64,000 nt of DNA from Nocardioides xinjiangensis (GTDB taxonomy: Bacteria; Actinomycetota; Actinomycetes; Propionibacteriales; Nocardioidaceae), in NCBI RefSeq assembly GCF_017916455.1, contig NZ_JAFMSY010000001.1, forward strand, positions 744,001-808,000, read 5' to 3'. The first letter of the stretch is position 1. Each line of letters opens with the position of its first letter. The position numbers and the translations under genes are program-made. Shown piece by piece: positions 33,771 to 43,469 of this stretch. The notes beneath the pieces were generated by a model. The model saw only the letters and a list, made by a program, of their open reading frames with translations. It was not told the DNA's origin and searched no databases.

Positions 33771-35287
33771 CAGGAGACCCCGGCGAGCGGGTCGTCGGAG
33801 CCCAGCCACGACAGCAGCAGGCGCGGGCCCCAGCCGCTGGGGCCGGCGGTCCACTCGTAGCGCTCGGCCGGCGACTCCGCGGCGGAGGCGAAGTCGAGGT
33901 GCGCCCACGGCACGTCGCCGGCGAAGTGCTGGAGGAACAGGGCGGCGGTGATGGCCCCCGCCCCGCCGGCGGCGTTGTCGCCGTCGGCGATCCGCGAGGC
34001 GACCTTCTCCTCGTAGTCGGCGACGAGCGGCATCCTCCACGCGTTCTCGCCGGAGGCCGCCGCCGCGGCCTCCACGTGCCCGGCGAGCGCCTCGTCGTTG
34101 GCGAAGTAGCCGCCGGTCCACTGGCCCAGCGAGACCTTCATGGCGCCGGTGAGGGTGGCGATGTCCACCAGCGCGGCCGGCGCAAGCTCGCGGACGGCGT
34201 ACGCCATCGCGTCGGCGAGGACGAGGCGGCCCTCGGCGTCGGTGTTGTTGACCTCCGAGGTGCGTCCGCCGAAGTGGGTGATGACGTCGCCGGGGCGCAT
34301 CGCGGACCCGCTGACGGCGTTCTCCGCGGCGGGGACGAGGCCGACGACGCGGACCGGGCAGTCGACGTCACGGAGCGCGCCCATGGTCGCGATGACCGCC
34401 CCGCCGCCGCTCATGTCGCGCTTCATCGTCAGCATGCCCTCGCTGGGCTTGATGTCGAGGCCGCCGCTGTCGAACGTGATGCCCTTGCCGACGAGGACGA
34501 CCGTGGGCGTCCTCCTCGAGGCGCCGCGCGGGGTGTAGTCCATGCGGATGAGGCGGGGCTCGTGGGCCGAGCCGCCGCCGACGGCGAGGATGCCGCCGAA
34601 GCCCTCGGCCTCCAGCCGCGCGGTGTCCCAGACCGTGACGTCGAGCCCGGACGCCTCGCCGACCTCGACGGCCTGCTCGGCGAGCCAGGCCGGCGTCTTG
34701 AGGTTGGCCGGGACGGTGGCGAGCACGCGCGAGCGCCACCCGGCGCCGCCCAGCGCCAGCGCCCGGGCCAGCTCGTCGTCGGCGCCGTCGTCGCTGACGC
34801 CGGCCAGCACGATCCGGGCGACGGGTCGCTCCTTCGGGCCGGCCGAGCGCCAGTGGAAGGAGAACGAGCCGAGCATGGCGCCCACCACGAACGCGGCGAG
34901 CCCCTCGTCGGGGGCGATGGCGGCGACCGACGAGACCACGCTGGCGCGGTCCTTCGTCGCCCGGGCGAGCGTCGCTCCCGCCCGCCGGAAGTCCGTCACG
35001 GTGGCGTCGCCGACGCCGACCAGCAGCACGAGGCCGACGTCGTCGCCCGCGGGGACGGTCGTCACCTCGCCGGTGCGGCCGGTGGCACGCGCGGCCTCGA
35101 GCGCCCCGAGGAGGTCGATCCCGAGGGCCTCGGCGGCCTCGTCGGCGCCCGGACCCAGCAGCGGTCCGGCCTCGTCGGGCAGCACCGGGAACGCCCACAC
35201 CTCCGCGCCGCCGATCTGGTGCGGCAGGTTGGGGCTGAGGGCGAACTCGGGTGGCGAGACCTGCGTCGGGAGCGCGGTGGTGGGCAC
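33770..35287 (-). CDS. pepA: Leucyl aminopeptidase, M17 family
   Basis: 505 residues. The N-terminal macro-like domain ends near residue 165. The catalytic domain carries the dizinc and active-site motifs [20 protein letters not shown] (Lys, Asp), [11 protein letters not shown], and the signature [18 protein letters not shown] with the Asp and Glu metal ligands and Arg. Full length for PepA. It removes N-terminal residues from peptides in the cytosol and in some bacteria also binds DNA. The GTG at 35287 is two bases after the DUF3117 stop and keeps the family N-terminus; upstream in-frame sequence is unrelated. The gene overlaps the YdhR-like gene at its end. Confidence 0.93.
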   Translation of the reverse strand: MPTTALPTQVSPPEFALSPNLPHQIGGAEVWAFPVLPDEAGPLLGPGADEAAEALGIDLLGALEAARATGRTGEVTTVPAGDDVGLVLLVGVGDATVTDFRRAGATLARATKDRASVVSSVAAIAPDEGLAAFVVGAMLGSFSFHWRSAGPKERPVARIVLAGVSDDGADDELARALALGGAGWRSRVLATVPANLKTPAWLAEQAVEVGEASGLDVTVWDTARLEAEGFGGILAVGGGSAHEPRLIRMDYTPRGASRRTPTVVLVGKGITFDSGGLDIKPSEGMLTMKRDMSGGGAVIATMGALRDVDCPVRVVGLVPAAENAVSGSAMRPGDVITHFGGRTSEVNNTDAEGRLVLADAMAYAVRELAPAALVDIATLTGAMKVSLGQWTGGYFANDEALAGHVEAAAAASGENAWRMPLVADYEEKVASRIADGDNAAGGAGAITAALFLQHFAGDVPWAHLDFASAAESPAERYEWTAGPSGWGPRLLLSWLGSDDPLAGVS

Positions 35288-35289
35288 GA

Positions 35290-35457
35290 TCAGCCGACGA
35301 CGTCCTTGAGGGCGTCGCCGAGTGCGGTGGCCTCCTCGGCGTTCAGCTCGACCACCAGCCGCCCACCGCCCTCGAGCGGGACGCGCATGACGATGCCGCG
35401 CCCCTCCTTGGTCACCTCGAGCGGTCCGTCGCCCGTGCGGGGCTTCATGGCGGCCAT
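35290..35457 (-). CDS. DUF3117 small conserved protein
   Basis: 55 residues, MAAMKPRTGDGPLEVTKEGR then GIVMRVPLEGGGRLVVELNA, ending in a short helix. This is DUF3117, found near-universally in actinobacteria at almost constant length. AGGAAGAGG lies upstream of the ATG. It starts the operon with the M17 aminopeptidase two bases downstream. The conserved basic N-terminus and beta-hairpin give no known activity. Confidence 0.9.
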   Translation of the reverse strand: MAAMKPRTGDGPLEVTKEGRGIVMRVPLEGGGRLVVELNAEEATALGDALKDVVG

Positions 35458-35637
35458 CGGCGCACCTCTTCCTGTCCAGCCAGCAGTGGATGTGGCTCTT
35501 CACATGCGAATCGAGGCGGCTGAGTCGTGCCTGGCCACCCCGATCGGCGTCGTACGGCGCCCATTATCCCCCATCCCCCGCGTGATCGGCACCACAGGGC
35601 GCGCGGACCCGTGTCGCCCGTCGGGCAGACTGCCCCC

Positions 35638-36450
35638 ATGACGCCGCCGCCCGCCACCGACGCGCCCCCCGTCCTGCTCGACGTCGAGGACGCCGTCGCC
35701 ACGATCACGCTCAACCGGCCCCACGCCATGAACGGTCTCGACGTGGCCACCAAGGAGCTCCTGCGCGACACCGTGCACCACGTCGCCGCCGACCCGGAGG
35801 TGCGGTGCGTGGTGCTGACCGGGAGCGGCCGCGCGTTCTGCGTCGGCCAGGACCTCAAGGAGCACCTGGCCGGACTCAAGGGTGACGCCGCCGTGCCGCT
35901 CTCCAGCACCGTCGAGCAGCACTACAACCCCATCGTGCAGGCGCTGGCCACGATGCCGAAGCCGGTGGTCGCCGCCGTCAACGGCGTCGCGGCCGGCGCG
36001 GGGGCGAGCCTGGCGTTCGCCGCCGACTTCCGGGTCCTGGCCGACTCCGCCGGATACAACACCTCCTTCGCCGGGGTGGCGCTGTCGTGCGACACCGGCT
36101 CGAGCTGGACCCTGCCGCGGCTGGTGGGGCGCGCGAAGGCGATGGAGCTGCTCTACTTCCCTCGCACGGTCGGCGCCGACGAGGCGCTCGAGCTGGGCCT
36201 GGCCACGCAGGTGGTGCCGGCCGAGGAGCTCCCGCGCGCCGTCGCCGAGCTGGCTGCCCGGCTGGCGGCGGGCCCGACGGTGGCGTACGGCGCCATCCGG
36301 CAGGCGGTGGCGTACTCCGCGGCCCACCCGCTCGAGCAGTCGCTCGCCTTCGAGGCCGACCGGATGGCCCTCACCGGCGCCACGGAGGACCACCTCGCCG
36401 CGGTCGACGCGTTCGTGGCCAAGGCGGAGCCGGCCTTCCGCGGCCGCTGA
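35638..36450 (+). CDS. Enoyl-CoA hydratase/isomerase family protein
   Basis: 270-residue crotonase. The CoA-binding strands VATITLNRPHAMNGLD, then GSGRAFCVGQDLKE, and the oxyanion region VVAAVNGVAAGAGASLAFAAD are present. The second catalytic glutamate of true hydratases is replaced in the FAGVALSCDTGSSWTLPRLV loop, where an aspartate is available, the arrangement of PaaG-type isomerases. It is therefore more likely an isomerase or ring-oxepin-type enzyme than a fatty-acid hydratase (inference). It stands alone; downstream lie 63-bp tandem repeats. Confidence 0.85.
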   Translation: MTPPPATDAPPVLLDVEDAVATITLNRPHAMNGLDVATKELLRDTVHHVAADPEVRCVVLTGSGRAFCVGQDLKEHLAGLKGDAAVPLSSTVEQHYNPIVQALATMPKPVVAAVNGVAAGAGASLAFAADFRVLADSAGYNTSFAGVALSCDTGSSWTLPRLVGRAKAMELLYFPRTVGADEALELGLATQVVPAEELPRAVAELAARLAAGPTVAYGAIRQAVAYSAAHPLEQSLAFEADRMALTGATEDHLAAVDAFVAKAEPAFRGR

Positions 36451-36494
36451 GCTCCACGGATCAGCGGCGGGTGGCCGCCGGGCCGGCGCCAGCG

Positions 36495-36638
36495 TCATGC
36501 GGACCGGTACCTATACGTGCCGCTTCGTATGACGCAGCCCCCGCTCACGGCCAAGCTTCATGCGGACCGGCGCCTGTACGTGCCGCTTCGTATGACGCAG
36601 CCCCCGCCCACGGCCAAGCGTCATGCGGACCGGCGCCC
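36495..36638. repeat. 2.3 copies of a 63-bp intergenic tandem repeat
   Basis: Units begin at 36495, 36558 and 36621 (TCATGCGGACCGG), exactly 63 bp apart; the third stops after about 18 bases. Copy one is preceded by GCG and forms a stem of GCGTCATGCG with CGTATGACGC (one G-T pair); an inner stem pairs CGGTAC or CGGCGC with GTGCCG. Changes between copies keep the inner stem paired. It fills the gap between the convergent enoyl-CoA hydratase and peptidase genes, so a terminator or structured-RNA role is possible. Confidence 0.85.
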
Positions 36639-36649
36639 ACCCGCGAAGA

Positions 36650-37423
36650 TCAGCGGCGGGTCCGGTGGGCGCCGAGCACCCGGAGCAGCTGGCGGGGCGC
36701 CGCGACGCCCATCCGGTGCCGCGAGGGCCGGCCGCCGTACTCGACGGTCAGCGCGGAGCCGGCGAAGCGGTGGTTGAACCACATCGTCATGGTGCCGTGG
36801 CACAGCCCACCGCAGTCGAGCGACGTGCGCGGCAGCCGCAGCGCCCGCGCCAGCCGCCGGGCGAAGCGGGGGTCCTTGGTGTCGGTGTCCACGCCGTGCA
36901 GCGGCTGGTGGAAGCTGATCACCCGGCGCGGGTCGACCTGGCGCAGGAACGCCATCATCGCCCGGGTCTCCGGCTCGCTGCCCGGCCGCGGCCCGGACTC
37001 GTGGCTGCCGTCGAGGTCGGCCCAGCGGTGCGGGAAGTTGCGGTTGAGGTCCACGCCGCGGGCGTTGCGGCGGGTGCCGCGCGCGAGGCCGTCGGGGTTG
37101 TACGTCGGCACCACCCACAGGTCGATCCCGCGGACGGGACGGCCGTCGCGCAGCGCCTCCAGGATCCGGCGGGTGGCCGGCTCGTCGCCGTGCATGGTCG
37201 AGACGAGGACGACGCGTCGCTTCCCGGGCTCGCCGAGGCGCCAGGCGCGGACCGGGCGGCCGGCGACCGAGTGGCCGATGGTGCGGACCTCGACGACCGC
37301 CGGGCGGGGCGCCGGCGCGGCCTCGACGGCGCGGGCGCCCGTCGGTGCGACCGCAGCCGGACCGGCGACGAGCCCGGTGAGGAGCAGCGCGAGCGAGGCG
37401 GGGTACGCACCGGGGCGGGGCAT
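36650..37423 (-). CDS. M14-family murein peptide amidase-like carboxypeptidase (MpaA type)
   Basis: 257 residues. A signal peptide (about 1-32) precedes a compact M14 zinc peptidase: zinc ligands H78 and E81 in STMHGDEPATRR, H172 in ISFHQPLHGVD, and the catalytic E228 in ALTVEYGG. Between them are VPTYNPDGLARGTRRN and ARGVDLNRNFPHRW, which bind the substrate carboxylate. The short length and HQPLHG resemble MpaA, which cleaves gamma-D-glutamyl-diaminopimelate in wall peptides. Because it is exported, wall turnover outside the membrane is likely. Its ATG overlaps the TGA of the upstream membrane protein gene (TGATG). Confidence 0.85.
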   Translation of the reverse strand: MPRPGAYPASLALLLTGLVAGPAAVAPTGARAVEAAPAPRPAVVEVRTIGHSVAGRPVRAWRLGEPGKRRVVLVSTMHGDEPATRRILEALRDGRPVRGIDLWVVPTYNPDGLARGTRRNARGVDLNRNFPHRWADLDGSHESGPRPGSEPETRAMMAFLRQVDPRRVISFHQPLHGVDTDTKDPRFARRLARALRLPRTSLDCGGLCHGTMTMWFNHRFAGSALTVEYGGRPSRHRMGVAAPRQLLRVLGAHRTRR

Positions 37424-37845
37424 CAGACCGCCGCGTCGAGGTAGGCGTAGGTGAACACGAGGACACCGGCCACCATCCCGAGGTGGGCGAGCAGCGACAG
37501 CCCCGGGCCCTTGCTCCAGGAGTCGCCGGCGGCCTCGGGGACGTGGCGTCCCCTCGCCGGCAGCCACCGCGCGAGGATCAGCAGGCCGCACAGGGCGGTG
37601 ATCCACCACAGCGCGATCGCGGCGATCCCCACCAGCGGTCCACCGACGAAGGAGTCCTCCGGGGCCACCAGCACGCCCAGCCACAGCACCAGGGCCAGCA
37701 TCCCGGCCACGAAGTGCGCGGTCGGGAGCCGCCGGCTGATCGAGAACCGGCCGGCCGCTCCGTCGCGGCCCAGGCGCAGGCGGGTCAGCACGATCACCAC
37801 GGCGGCGAGTCCGGTGAGGATCCACACGGCGGTCGGGAACGACAT
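37423..37845 (-). CDS. Four-helix integral membrane protein
   Basis: 140 residues with four hydrophobic segments, beginning MSFPTAVWILTGLAAVVIVL and including FVAGMLALVLWLGVLVAP and GIAAIALWWITALCGLLIL. No recognised family. The ISRRLPTAHFVAGML stretch and the charge pattern place short basic loops inside. It overlaps the start of the MpaA-like gene by one base and may be co-translated with it. Function is unknown. Confidence 0.7.
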   Translation of the reverse strand: MSFPTAVWILTGLAAVVIVLTRLRLGRDGAAGRFSISRRLPTAHFVAGMLALVLWLGVLVAPEDSFVGGPLVGIAAIALWWITALCGLLILARWLPARGRHVPEAAGDSWSKGPGLSLLAHLGMVAGVLVFTYAYLDAAV

Positions 37846-37861
37846 GGTCGCGGAGTCTGCC

Positions 37862-38158
37862 CTAGTCGCGCGGTGCCTCGCCAGACGGGCCGTCGGCGTC
37901 CGGCGCCCCCGACGCGCGGTCCTCCATCTCGGCGGCGAGGCGCGCCAGGAGCGCGTCGACGTCGGACATCCGGTAGCCACGCACCGCCAGCGGGAAGCGG
38001 ACGGCGCGCAGGTCGTCGGGCCCGATCGGGCGGTCGGTCGGCAGCACGACGTCGGGACGGTCGTCGTACGCCGGCGGCATCGACCCGCCGCGGCCGGACG
38101 CCACCATCGCGACGCCGCCCATGGCGAGGACGACCAGCGCGGCGAAGAGCCACGTCAT
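37862..38158 (-). CDS. DivIVA-domain membrane protein
   Basis: 98 residues. One N-terminal membrane helix (WLFAALVVLAMGGVAMVAS) is followed by a short linker and LRAVRFPLAVRGYRMSDVDAL, the N-terminal DivIVA/Wag31 motif (F-x-R-GY-x-VD), then a short coiled-coil ARLAAEMEDRA. Such proteins sit at curved membrane or growth zones through the DivIVA motif; here the coiled coil is much shorter than in Wag31. Position among wall enzymes suits a growth-pole role (inference). Confidence 0.8.
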   Translation of the reverse strand: MTWLFAALVVLAMGGVAMVASGRGGSMPPAYDDRPDVVLPTDRPIGPDDLRAVRFPLAVRGYRMSDVDALLARLAAEMEDRASGAPDADGPSGEAPRD

Positions 38159-38174
38159 CGGCGGACCACTCCCC

Positions 38175-38969
38175 TCACTCGGGCCGCTCGGGAGCCGGCG
38201 TGGGCCACCGGTCCTCCCGGGCGGCCACCATCAGCTCGACGGCCTCGTCGACGTCGTCGGTGAGGACCATCATGTCGAGGTCGGCGGCGTTGATCTTGCC
38301 CTCCGCGAGCACCGTCTCGCGCAGCCAGCCCAGGAGCCCCTGCCAGTACTCCGTGCCGATCAGCACGATCGGGAACGAGGTCACCTTCCGGGTCTGCACC
38401 AGGGTCAGCGCCTCGAAGAGCTCGTCGAGCGTCCCCAGCCCGCCGGGCAGGACGACGAAGCCTTGGGAGTACTTGACGAACATGGTCTTGCGGGCGAAGA
38501 AGTAGCGGAAGTTGATCCCCTTGTCGACCCACTGGTTGAGCCCGGACTCGAACGGCAGCTCGATGCCGAGCCCCACGCTCACGCCGCCGGCCTCGGACGC
38601 GCCCTTGTTGGCGCCCTCCATCGCGCCGGGTCCGCCCCCGGTGATGACGGCGAACCCGGCCTCGACCAGCTTGCGGCCGGCCTCCTCGGCGACGGCGTAG
38701 TGCGGGTGGTCGGCCGGCGTCCTCGCCGACCCGAAGACCGCGATGGCCGGCCCGAGCTCGGCGAGGGCACCGAACCCCTCCACGAACTCCGCCTGGATGC
38801 GCAGCACCCGCCACGGGTCGGTGTGCACCCAGTCGCTCGGGCCGCGCGAGTCCAGGAGGCGCTGGTCGGTGGTGCTTCCCTCGTCCACCTGGCCGCGGCG
38901 CTCGATGACCGGGCCCTTGACGCGGTGCTCGGGACGCCGGCCCGACAGGTGCTCTCGTCGGTCGGTCAT
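38175..38969 (-). CDS. LOG-family nucleoside 5-monophosphate phosphoribohydrolase
   Basis: 264 residues of the TIGR00730/LOG family. The Rossmann core starts at AIAVFGSARTPADHP, GGGPGAMEGANKGASEAGG binds the phosphate, and the signature PGGLGTLDELFEALT is intact. A 60-residue N-terminal extension with GPVIERRGQVDEGSTTDQRL is usual in the actinobacterial form. LOG enzymes release the base from cytokinin riboside or other nucleoside monophosphates; older annotations as lysine decarboxylase are misleading. Its ATG overlaps the dapE stop (ATGA). Confidence 0.9.
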   Translation of the reverse strand: MTDRREHLSGRRPEHRVKGPVIERRGQVDEGSTTDQRLLDSRGPSDWVHTDPWRVLRIQAEFVEGFGALAELGPAIAVFGSARTPADHPHYAVAEEAGRKLVEAGFAVITGGGPGAMEGANKGASEAGGVSVGLGIELPFESGLNQWVDKGINFRYFFARKTMFVKYSQGFVVLPGGLGTLDELFEALTLVQTRKVTSFPIVLIGTEYWQGLLGWLRETVLAEGKINAADLDMMVLTDDVDEAVELMVAAREDRWPTPAPERPE

Positions 38970-40024
38970 GCCAGCCACTCCTTGAGGACCCGCTCGCACC
39001 GCTCGACGTGCTCGGTGGGCACGTGCTCGTCCTGCTTGTGGGCGTACATCGGGTCGCCGGGGCCGAAGTTGACCGCCGGGATCCCCAGTCGCGTGAACTG
39101 CGCGACGTCGGTCCAGCCGAACTTGGGTGCCACCTCGCCGCCCACCGACTCGACGAACGCCCTCGCCGCGGGCCGGTCGAGACCGGGCATCGCCCCGCCC
39201 GCCATGTCGGTCACCCTGACGTCGTAGCCCTCGAAGAAGTCGCGCACGAACGCCTCCGCGTCGCTCTCGCTGCGGTCGGGCGCGAAGCGGAAGTTGACCT
39301 CCACGACGCACTCGTCGGGGATCACGTTGCCCGCGACGCCACCGCGGATCCCGGTGGCGTTGAGCCCCTCGTGGTAGGTCAGGCCGTCGATCTCCGGGCG
39401 CCGGGGGACGTACTCGTTGAGCCGGGCGAGCACGGGGCCGGCGAGGTGGATGGCGTTGACGCCCTTCCAGCTGCGGGCGCTGTGCGAGCGCTCGCCGGTG
39501 GTGCGGACGTCGACGCGCATGGTGCCCTGGCAGCCGGCCTCGATCGCGGCGTTGCTCGGCTCCATGAGGATCGCGAAGTCGGCCTGCACCAGGTCGGGGT
39601 CGCTCTCGGTGAGCTTGCGGAGGCCGTTGTGGACCGAGTCCACCTCCTCGGCCTCGTAGAAGATGTAGGTGAGGTCGCGGTTGGGGCTGGTGACGTCGGC
39701 GGCCAGCTTGAGCATCACCGCGTCGCCGCCCTTCATGTCGCAGCTGCCGAGCCCGTGGAGGACGCCGTCCTCGAGGCGCGAGGGCAGGTTGTCGTTGAGC
39801 GGCACCGTGTCGAGGTGGCCGGCCACCACGACGCGCTCGTCCCGCCCGAGCTCCGTGCGCGCCACGACGGTGTGGCCCCGGCGGGTGACGACCAGGTGCG
39901 GCAGGCCGGACAGCGCCGCCTCGACCGCGTCCGCGATCTGCTGCTCCCGGTGGCTGACGGACTCGATGTCGACGAGCTGCTGGGTCAGGGTCACCACGTC
40001 GGCGGAGAGGTCGAGCTCAGGCAT
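38966..40024 (-). CDS. dapE: Succinyl-diaminopimelate desuccinylase
   Basis: 352 residues, M20 dizinc hydrolase. Zinc and catalytic residues are in VVAGHLDTVPLNDN (His and Asp), GLGSCDMKGGDAVMLKLA (bridging Asp) and FYEAEEVDS (Glu pair). The dimerisation domain has RTTGERSHSARSWKG and the C-terminal FGWTDVAQF and AHKQDEHV complete the site. It releases L,L-diaminopimelate for lysine and wall peptide synthesis. dapD and dapC for the two preceding steps lie 6-9 kb away, a loose dap cluster. The gene lies downstream of ileS across a 212-base gap. Confidence 0.93.
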   Translation of the reverse strand: MPELDLSADVVTLTQQLVDIESVSHREQQIADAVEAALSGLPHLVVTRRGHTVVARTELGRDERVVVAGHLDTVPLNDNLPSRLEDGVLHGLGSCDMKGGDAVMLKLAADVTSPNRDLTYIFYEAEEVDSVHNGLRKLTESDPDLVQADFAILMEPSNAAIEAGCQGTMRVDVRTTGERSHSARSWKGVNAIHLAGPVLARLNEYVPRRPEIDGLTYHEGLNATGIRGGVAGNVIPDECVVEVNFRFAPDRSESDAEAFVRDFFEGYDVRVTDMAGGAMPGLDRPAARAFVESVGGEVAPKFGWTDVAQFTRLGIPAVNFGPGDPMYAHKQDEHVPTEHVERCERVLKEWLA

Positions 40025-40180
40025 GGCCCCGATTCAACCAGCCGCTCCGCGCTCCCCGTCGCCGGGCGCTCCGGGCCGACCGCAGCGCGCCGAGCAGGCC
40101 GCGGTCGACGGGCCCGTAGCCGGTCGCTCCAGGCCCCAGGGTCGAGGCGGTGGTGGTGCACGGTCCGGTCGCCCCCTCCC

Positions 40181-40214
40181 CGTGCGTGCGTGTCCTGTGT
40201 ACGTGCGCGCGTGC
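40181..40214. other. Alternating purine-pyrimidine tract between dapE and ileS
   Basis: A run of CGTGCGTGCGTGT, a short break, then TGTGTACGTGCGCGCGTGC, almost strictly alternating (CG/TG/CA steps). Such tracts can adopt left-handed DNA under negative supercoiling. It lies in the 212-base gap between ileS and dapE, both on the minus strand; nothing else was recognised in that gap. Confidence 0.4.
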
Positions 40215-40236
40215 CCGTGTGGCGCGCCGCTCGCGC

Positions 40237-43200
40237 TCAGCCCCCGACGCCGTCCGCGGTCACGTCGATGCCGAGCTCGGGCGCATCGGCGTAGGACACC
40301 GCGGTCGCGAGCGTCTCCTCGGCGATCAGCGCCTCGTGCGTGCGGGCGGCGGCCATGGTCTCCGCTGGCCCGGCGAGGGTCAGCCGGATCCGGTCGCTGA
40401 CCTGCAGGCCGGCGTCCTTGCGCGCCTGCTGGACGGCGCGCACCAGGTCGCGGGCGGTGCCCTCGGCCTCGAGCTCGGACGTCACGGCGGTGTCGAGGAC
40501 GACGAAGCCTCCGCCCGGCAGCATCCCGATGGCGGTGTCGTCGGCCGCGGTGCCGGCGACGGTCTCGAGGGCGTACTCCCCTGCCAGCAGCTCGAGGCCG
40601 CCGGCCGTCACCGTGCCGTCCTCGGCGACCGACCAGTCGCCGGACTTCGAGCCCCTGATCGCCAGCTGGACGTCCTTGCCGAGCCGCGGTCCGGCGGCGC
40701 GCGCGTTGACGGTGAGCCGCTGGGAGACGCCGTACGACGCCGCCTCGGGGGCGTCGGCCGCGAGGAGCGTGACCGACTTGACGTTGAGCTCGTCGGCGAC
40801 CAGCCGGTCGAACCCGGTGAGGTCGGTGTCGGTGACGACGGTGAGCCCCGACAGCGGCAGCCGGTTGCGGAGGTTCGCGGCCTTGCGCAGCGCCGAGCCG
40901 GCCGAGCAGACGTCGCGGACGGTGTCCATCGAGGCCACCAGCGCGTCGTCGGCCGGCAGGCCGTCGACGGCCGGCCAGTCGGTGAGGTGCACCGACCGCT
41001 CGCCCGTCAGCCCGCGCCAGACCTCCTCGGTGGTCAGCGGCAGCAGCGGCGCGGTGAGCCGGCAGACCACCTCGAGCACCGTGTAGAGGGTGTCGAACGC
41101 GTCGGCGTCCTCGCTCCAGAACCGGTCGCGGGAGCGGCGGATGTACCAGTTCGTCAGCACGTCGAGGAAGGCGCGCGTGCTGTCGCACGCGGCGGCCACC
41201 TCGTAGTTGTCGAGCTGGTCGGTCATGGTCGCGACGTGGTCGCGCAGCTTGGCCAGGATGTAGCGGTCCATCGGGTGCGCGCTGTCGGTGCGCCACGTGG
41301 CCTCGCGCCCGGCACCGCCGTCGGCGGCGTTGGCGTACAGGGTGAAGAACGACCAGCTGTTCCACAGCGGGATCAGCACTTGCCGCACCGAGTCGCGGAT
41401 GCCCTGCTCGGTGACGACGAGGTTGCCGCCGCGCAGGATCGGGCTCGACATCAGGAACCAGCGCATCGCGTCGGCGCCGTCGCGGTCGAAGACCTCGCGC
41501 ACGTCGGGGTAGTTGCGCAGGCTCTTGGACATCTTCTGGCCGTCGTTGCCGAGCACGATGCCGTGGCTCAGGCACGTGGAGAACGCGGGACGGTCGAAGA
41601 TCGCGCCCGCGAGCACGTGCATCGTGTAGAACCAGCCGCGGGTCTGGCCGATGTACTCGACGATGAAGTCGCCCGGGAAGTGGTGCTCGAACCAGTCCTT
41701 GTTCTCGAACGGGTAGTGCACCTGCGCGAAGGACATCGAGCCCGAGTCGAACCAGACGTCGAGGACGTCGGTGACGCGGCGCATGGTCGACTGCCCCTCC
41801 TCCGGCGAGCGGGGGTCGTCGGGGTTCGGCCGGGTCAGCTCGTCGACGTACGGCCGGTGCAGGTCGGGGTTGCCGTCCACGTCGTGCGGCAGCCGGCCGA
41901 AGTCGCGCTCGATCTCCTCGAACGAGCCGTAGACGTCGACGCGCGGGTACTTCTCGTCGTCGGACTTCCACACCGGCACCGGGCTGCCCCAGAACCGGTT
42001 GCGGGTGATCGACCAGTCGCGGGCGTTCTCCAGCCACTTGCCGAACTGGCCGTCCCGGATGTGGTCGGGCACCCAGCGGATCTCCTGGTTGAGCGCCATC
42101 AGGCGCTCCTTGACCTTGGTCACCTCGACGAACCACGACGAGACGCCCTTGTAGATCAGCGGCTGCCGGCAGCGCCAGCAGTGCGGGTAGGAGTGGTCGT
42201 AGGTCTCGCGGCGCACCAGCACCGTGCCGGGCGTGACGGAGCCCGTCGCGCCGTCGCCACGGGTCGCGGCCTTGAGGTGGTCGATGATCTGGAGGTTGGC
42301 GTCGAAGACCTGCAGGCCCTCGTAGTCGGTGACCGGGAAGGTGAACCGGCCGTCCTTGCCGACCGGCATGACCGCCTCGATGCCCTCGCGGTCGGTGACG
42401 ACCTTGTCGTCCTCACCGAAGGCGCCGGCGGTGTGCACCAGCCCGGTGCCGTCGGTGGTCGTGACGAACTCGGCCGGCACGAGCCGGAACGCGCGCTCGT
42501 GGCCCTCGTAGTAGGAGAACGGCGGGGCGTACTCGAGCCCGACGAGGTCCGCGCCGGTGCCGCGCCAGGTGACCTCCGGGTCCTCGCCCAGCTCGCGGGC
42601 GTAGGACGCGAGGCGCGCCTCGGCGAGCAGGTAGCGCTCGAGGCTGCCGGTGGGCTTGTCGGACCCGACGACGACGTAGTCGATGTCCTCGCCCACCATG
42701 ACCGCGAGGTTGGAGGGCAGGGTCCACGGCGTCGTCGTCCACACCAGCACCTTGACGCCCTCGAAGTCGCCGGGCGTGGTGACGTGGTAGCCGACGGTAA
42801 CGGCGGGGTCCTGCCGCATCTGGTAGACGTCGTCGTCCATCCGCAGCTCGTGGTTGGACAGCGGGGTCTCGTCCTGCCAGCAGTAGGGCAGCACGCGGAA
42901 GCCCTCGTAGACCAGCCCCTTCCCGTGCAGCTGCTTGAAGGCCCAGATGACCGACTCCATGAACTCGGGGTTCATCGTGCGGTAGTCGTTGTCGAAGTCG
43001 ACCCAGCGCGCCTGGCGGGTGACGTAGTCGCGCCACTCGCCGGTGTACTTCAGCACCGACTGGCGGCAGGCCTCGTTGAACTTCTCGATGCCCAGCTCGA
43101 CGATCTCGTCGGTGGTCTTGATCCCGTTGAGGCGCATCGCCTCGAGCTCGGCGGGCAGGCCGTGGGTGTCCCAGCCGAAGCGGCGCTCGACCTTGCGCCC

Positions 43201-43464
43201 GCGCATGGTCTGGTAGCGCGGGATGAGGTCCTTGACGTAGCCGGTGAGCAGGTGGCCGTAGTGCGGCAGGCCGTTGGCGAACGGCGGGCCGTCGTAGAAG
43301 ACGAACTCGTTGGCGCCGTCGGGCCCCGCCTCCCGCTGCTCGACGCTCGCGCGGAAGGTGTCGTCGGCCTCCCAGTAGGCCAGCACCGCCTCCTCGATCT
43401 CGGGGAAGCGCGGGCTGCCGGCGACGCCTCGGGCGTCGGTGTGCGAGACCTTCGGGTAGGCCAT
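40237..43464 (-). CDS. ileS: Isoleucyl-tRNA synthetase
   Basis: 1075 residues, full length for the eukaryote-like IleRS type. HYGH at 68-71 ([12 protein letters not shown]) is the HIGH motif; [13 protein letters not shown] holds [19 protein letters not shown] marks the editing domain, and [17 protein letters not shown] plus [16 protein letters not shown] are typical of this class I enzyme. It charges tRNA-Ile. The absence of the bacterial C-terminal zinc finger cysteine cluster fits the type associated with mupirocin tolerance in other organisms (inference). GAGGAG lies ahead of the ATG and is embedded in the T-box described separately. Confidence 0.96.
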   Translation of the reverse strand: MAYPKVSHTDARGVAGSPRFPEIEEAVLAYWEADDTFRASVEQREAGPDGANEFVFYDGPPFANGLPHYGHLLTGYVKDLIPRYQTMRGRKVERRFGWDTHGLPAELEAMRLNGIKTTDEIVELGIEKFNEACRQSVLKYTGEWRDYVTRQARWVDFDNDYRTMNPEFMESVIWAFKQLHGKGLVYEGFRVLPYCWQDETPLSNHELRMDDDVYQMRQDPAVTVGYHVTTPGDFEGVKVLVWTTTPWTLPSNLAVMVGEDIDYVVVGSDKPTGSLERYLLAEARLASYARELGEDPEVTWRGTGADLVGLEYAPPFSYYEGHERAFRLVPAEFVTTTDGTGLVHTAGAFGEDDKVVTDREGIEAVMPVGKDGRFTFPVTDYEGLQVFDANLQIIDHLKAATRGDGATGSVTPGTVLVRRETYDHSYPHCWRCRQPLIYKGVSSWFVEVTKVKERLMALNQEIRWVPDHIRDGQFGKWLENARDWSITRNRFWGSPVPVWKSDDEKYPRVDVYGSFEEIERDFGRLPHDVDGNPDLHRPYVDELTRPNPDDPRSPEEGQSTMRRVTDVLDVWFDSGSMSFAQVHYPFENKDWFEHHFPGDFIVEYIGQTRGWFYTMHVLAGAIFDRPAFSTCLSHGIVLGNDGQKMSKSLRNYPDVREVFDRDGADAMRWFLMSSPILRGGNLVVTEQGIRDSVRQVLIPLWNSWSFFTLYANAADGGAGREATWRTDSAHPMDRYILAKLRDHVATMTDQLDNYEVAAACDSTRAFLDVLTNWYIRRSRDRFWSEDADAFDTLYTVLEVVCRLTAPLLPLTTEEVWRGLTGERSVHLTDWPAVDGLPADDALVASMDTVRDVCSAGSALRKAANLRNRLPLSGLTVVTDTDLTGFDRLVADELNVKSVTLLAADAPEAASYGVSQRLTVNARAAGPRLGKDVQLAIRGSKSGDWSVAEDGTVTAGGLELLAGEYALETVAGTAADDTAIGMLPGGGFVVLDTAVTSELEAEGTARDLVRAVQQARKDAGLQVSDRIRLTLAGPAETMAAARTHEALIAEETLATAVSYADAPELGIDVTADGVGG

Positions 43465-43469
43465 CTGGG

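Noticed and set aside
38175..38969. Lysine decarboxylase
   Set aside because: The PGGxGT signature identifies LOG-family phosphoribohydrolases; the decarboxylase name is an old misannotation.
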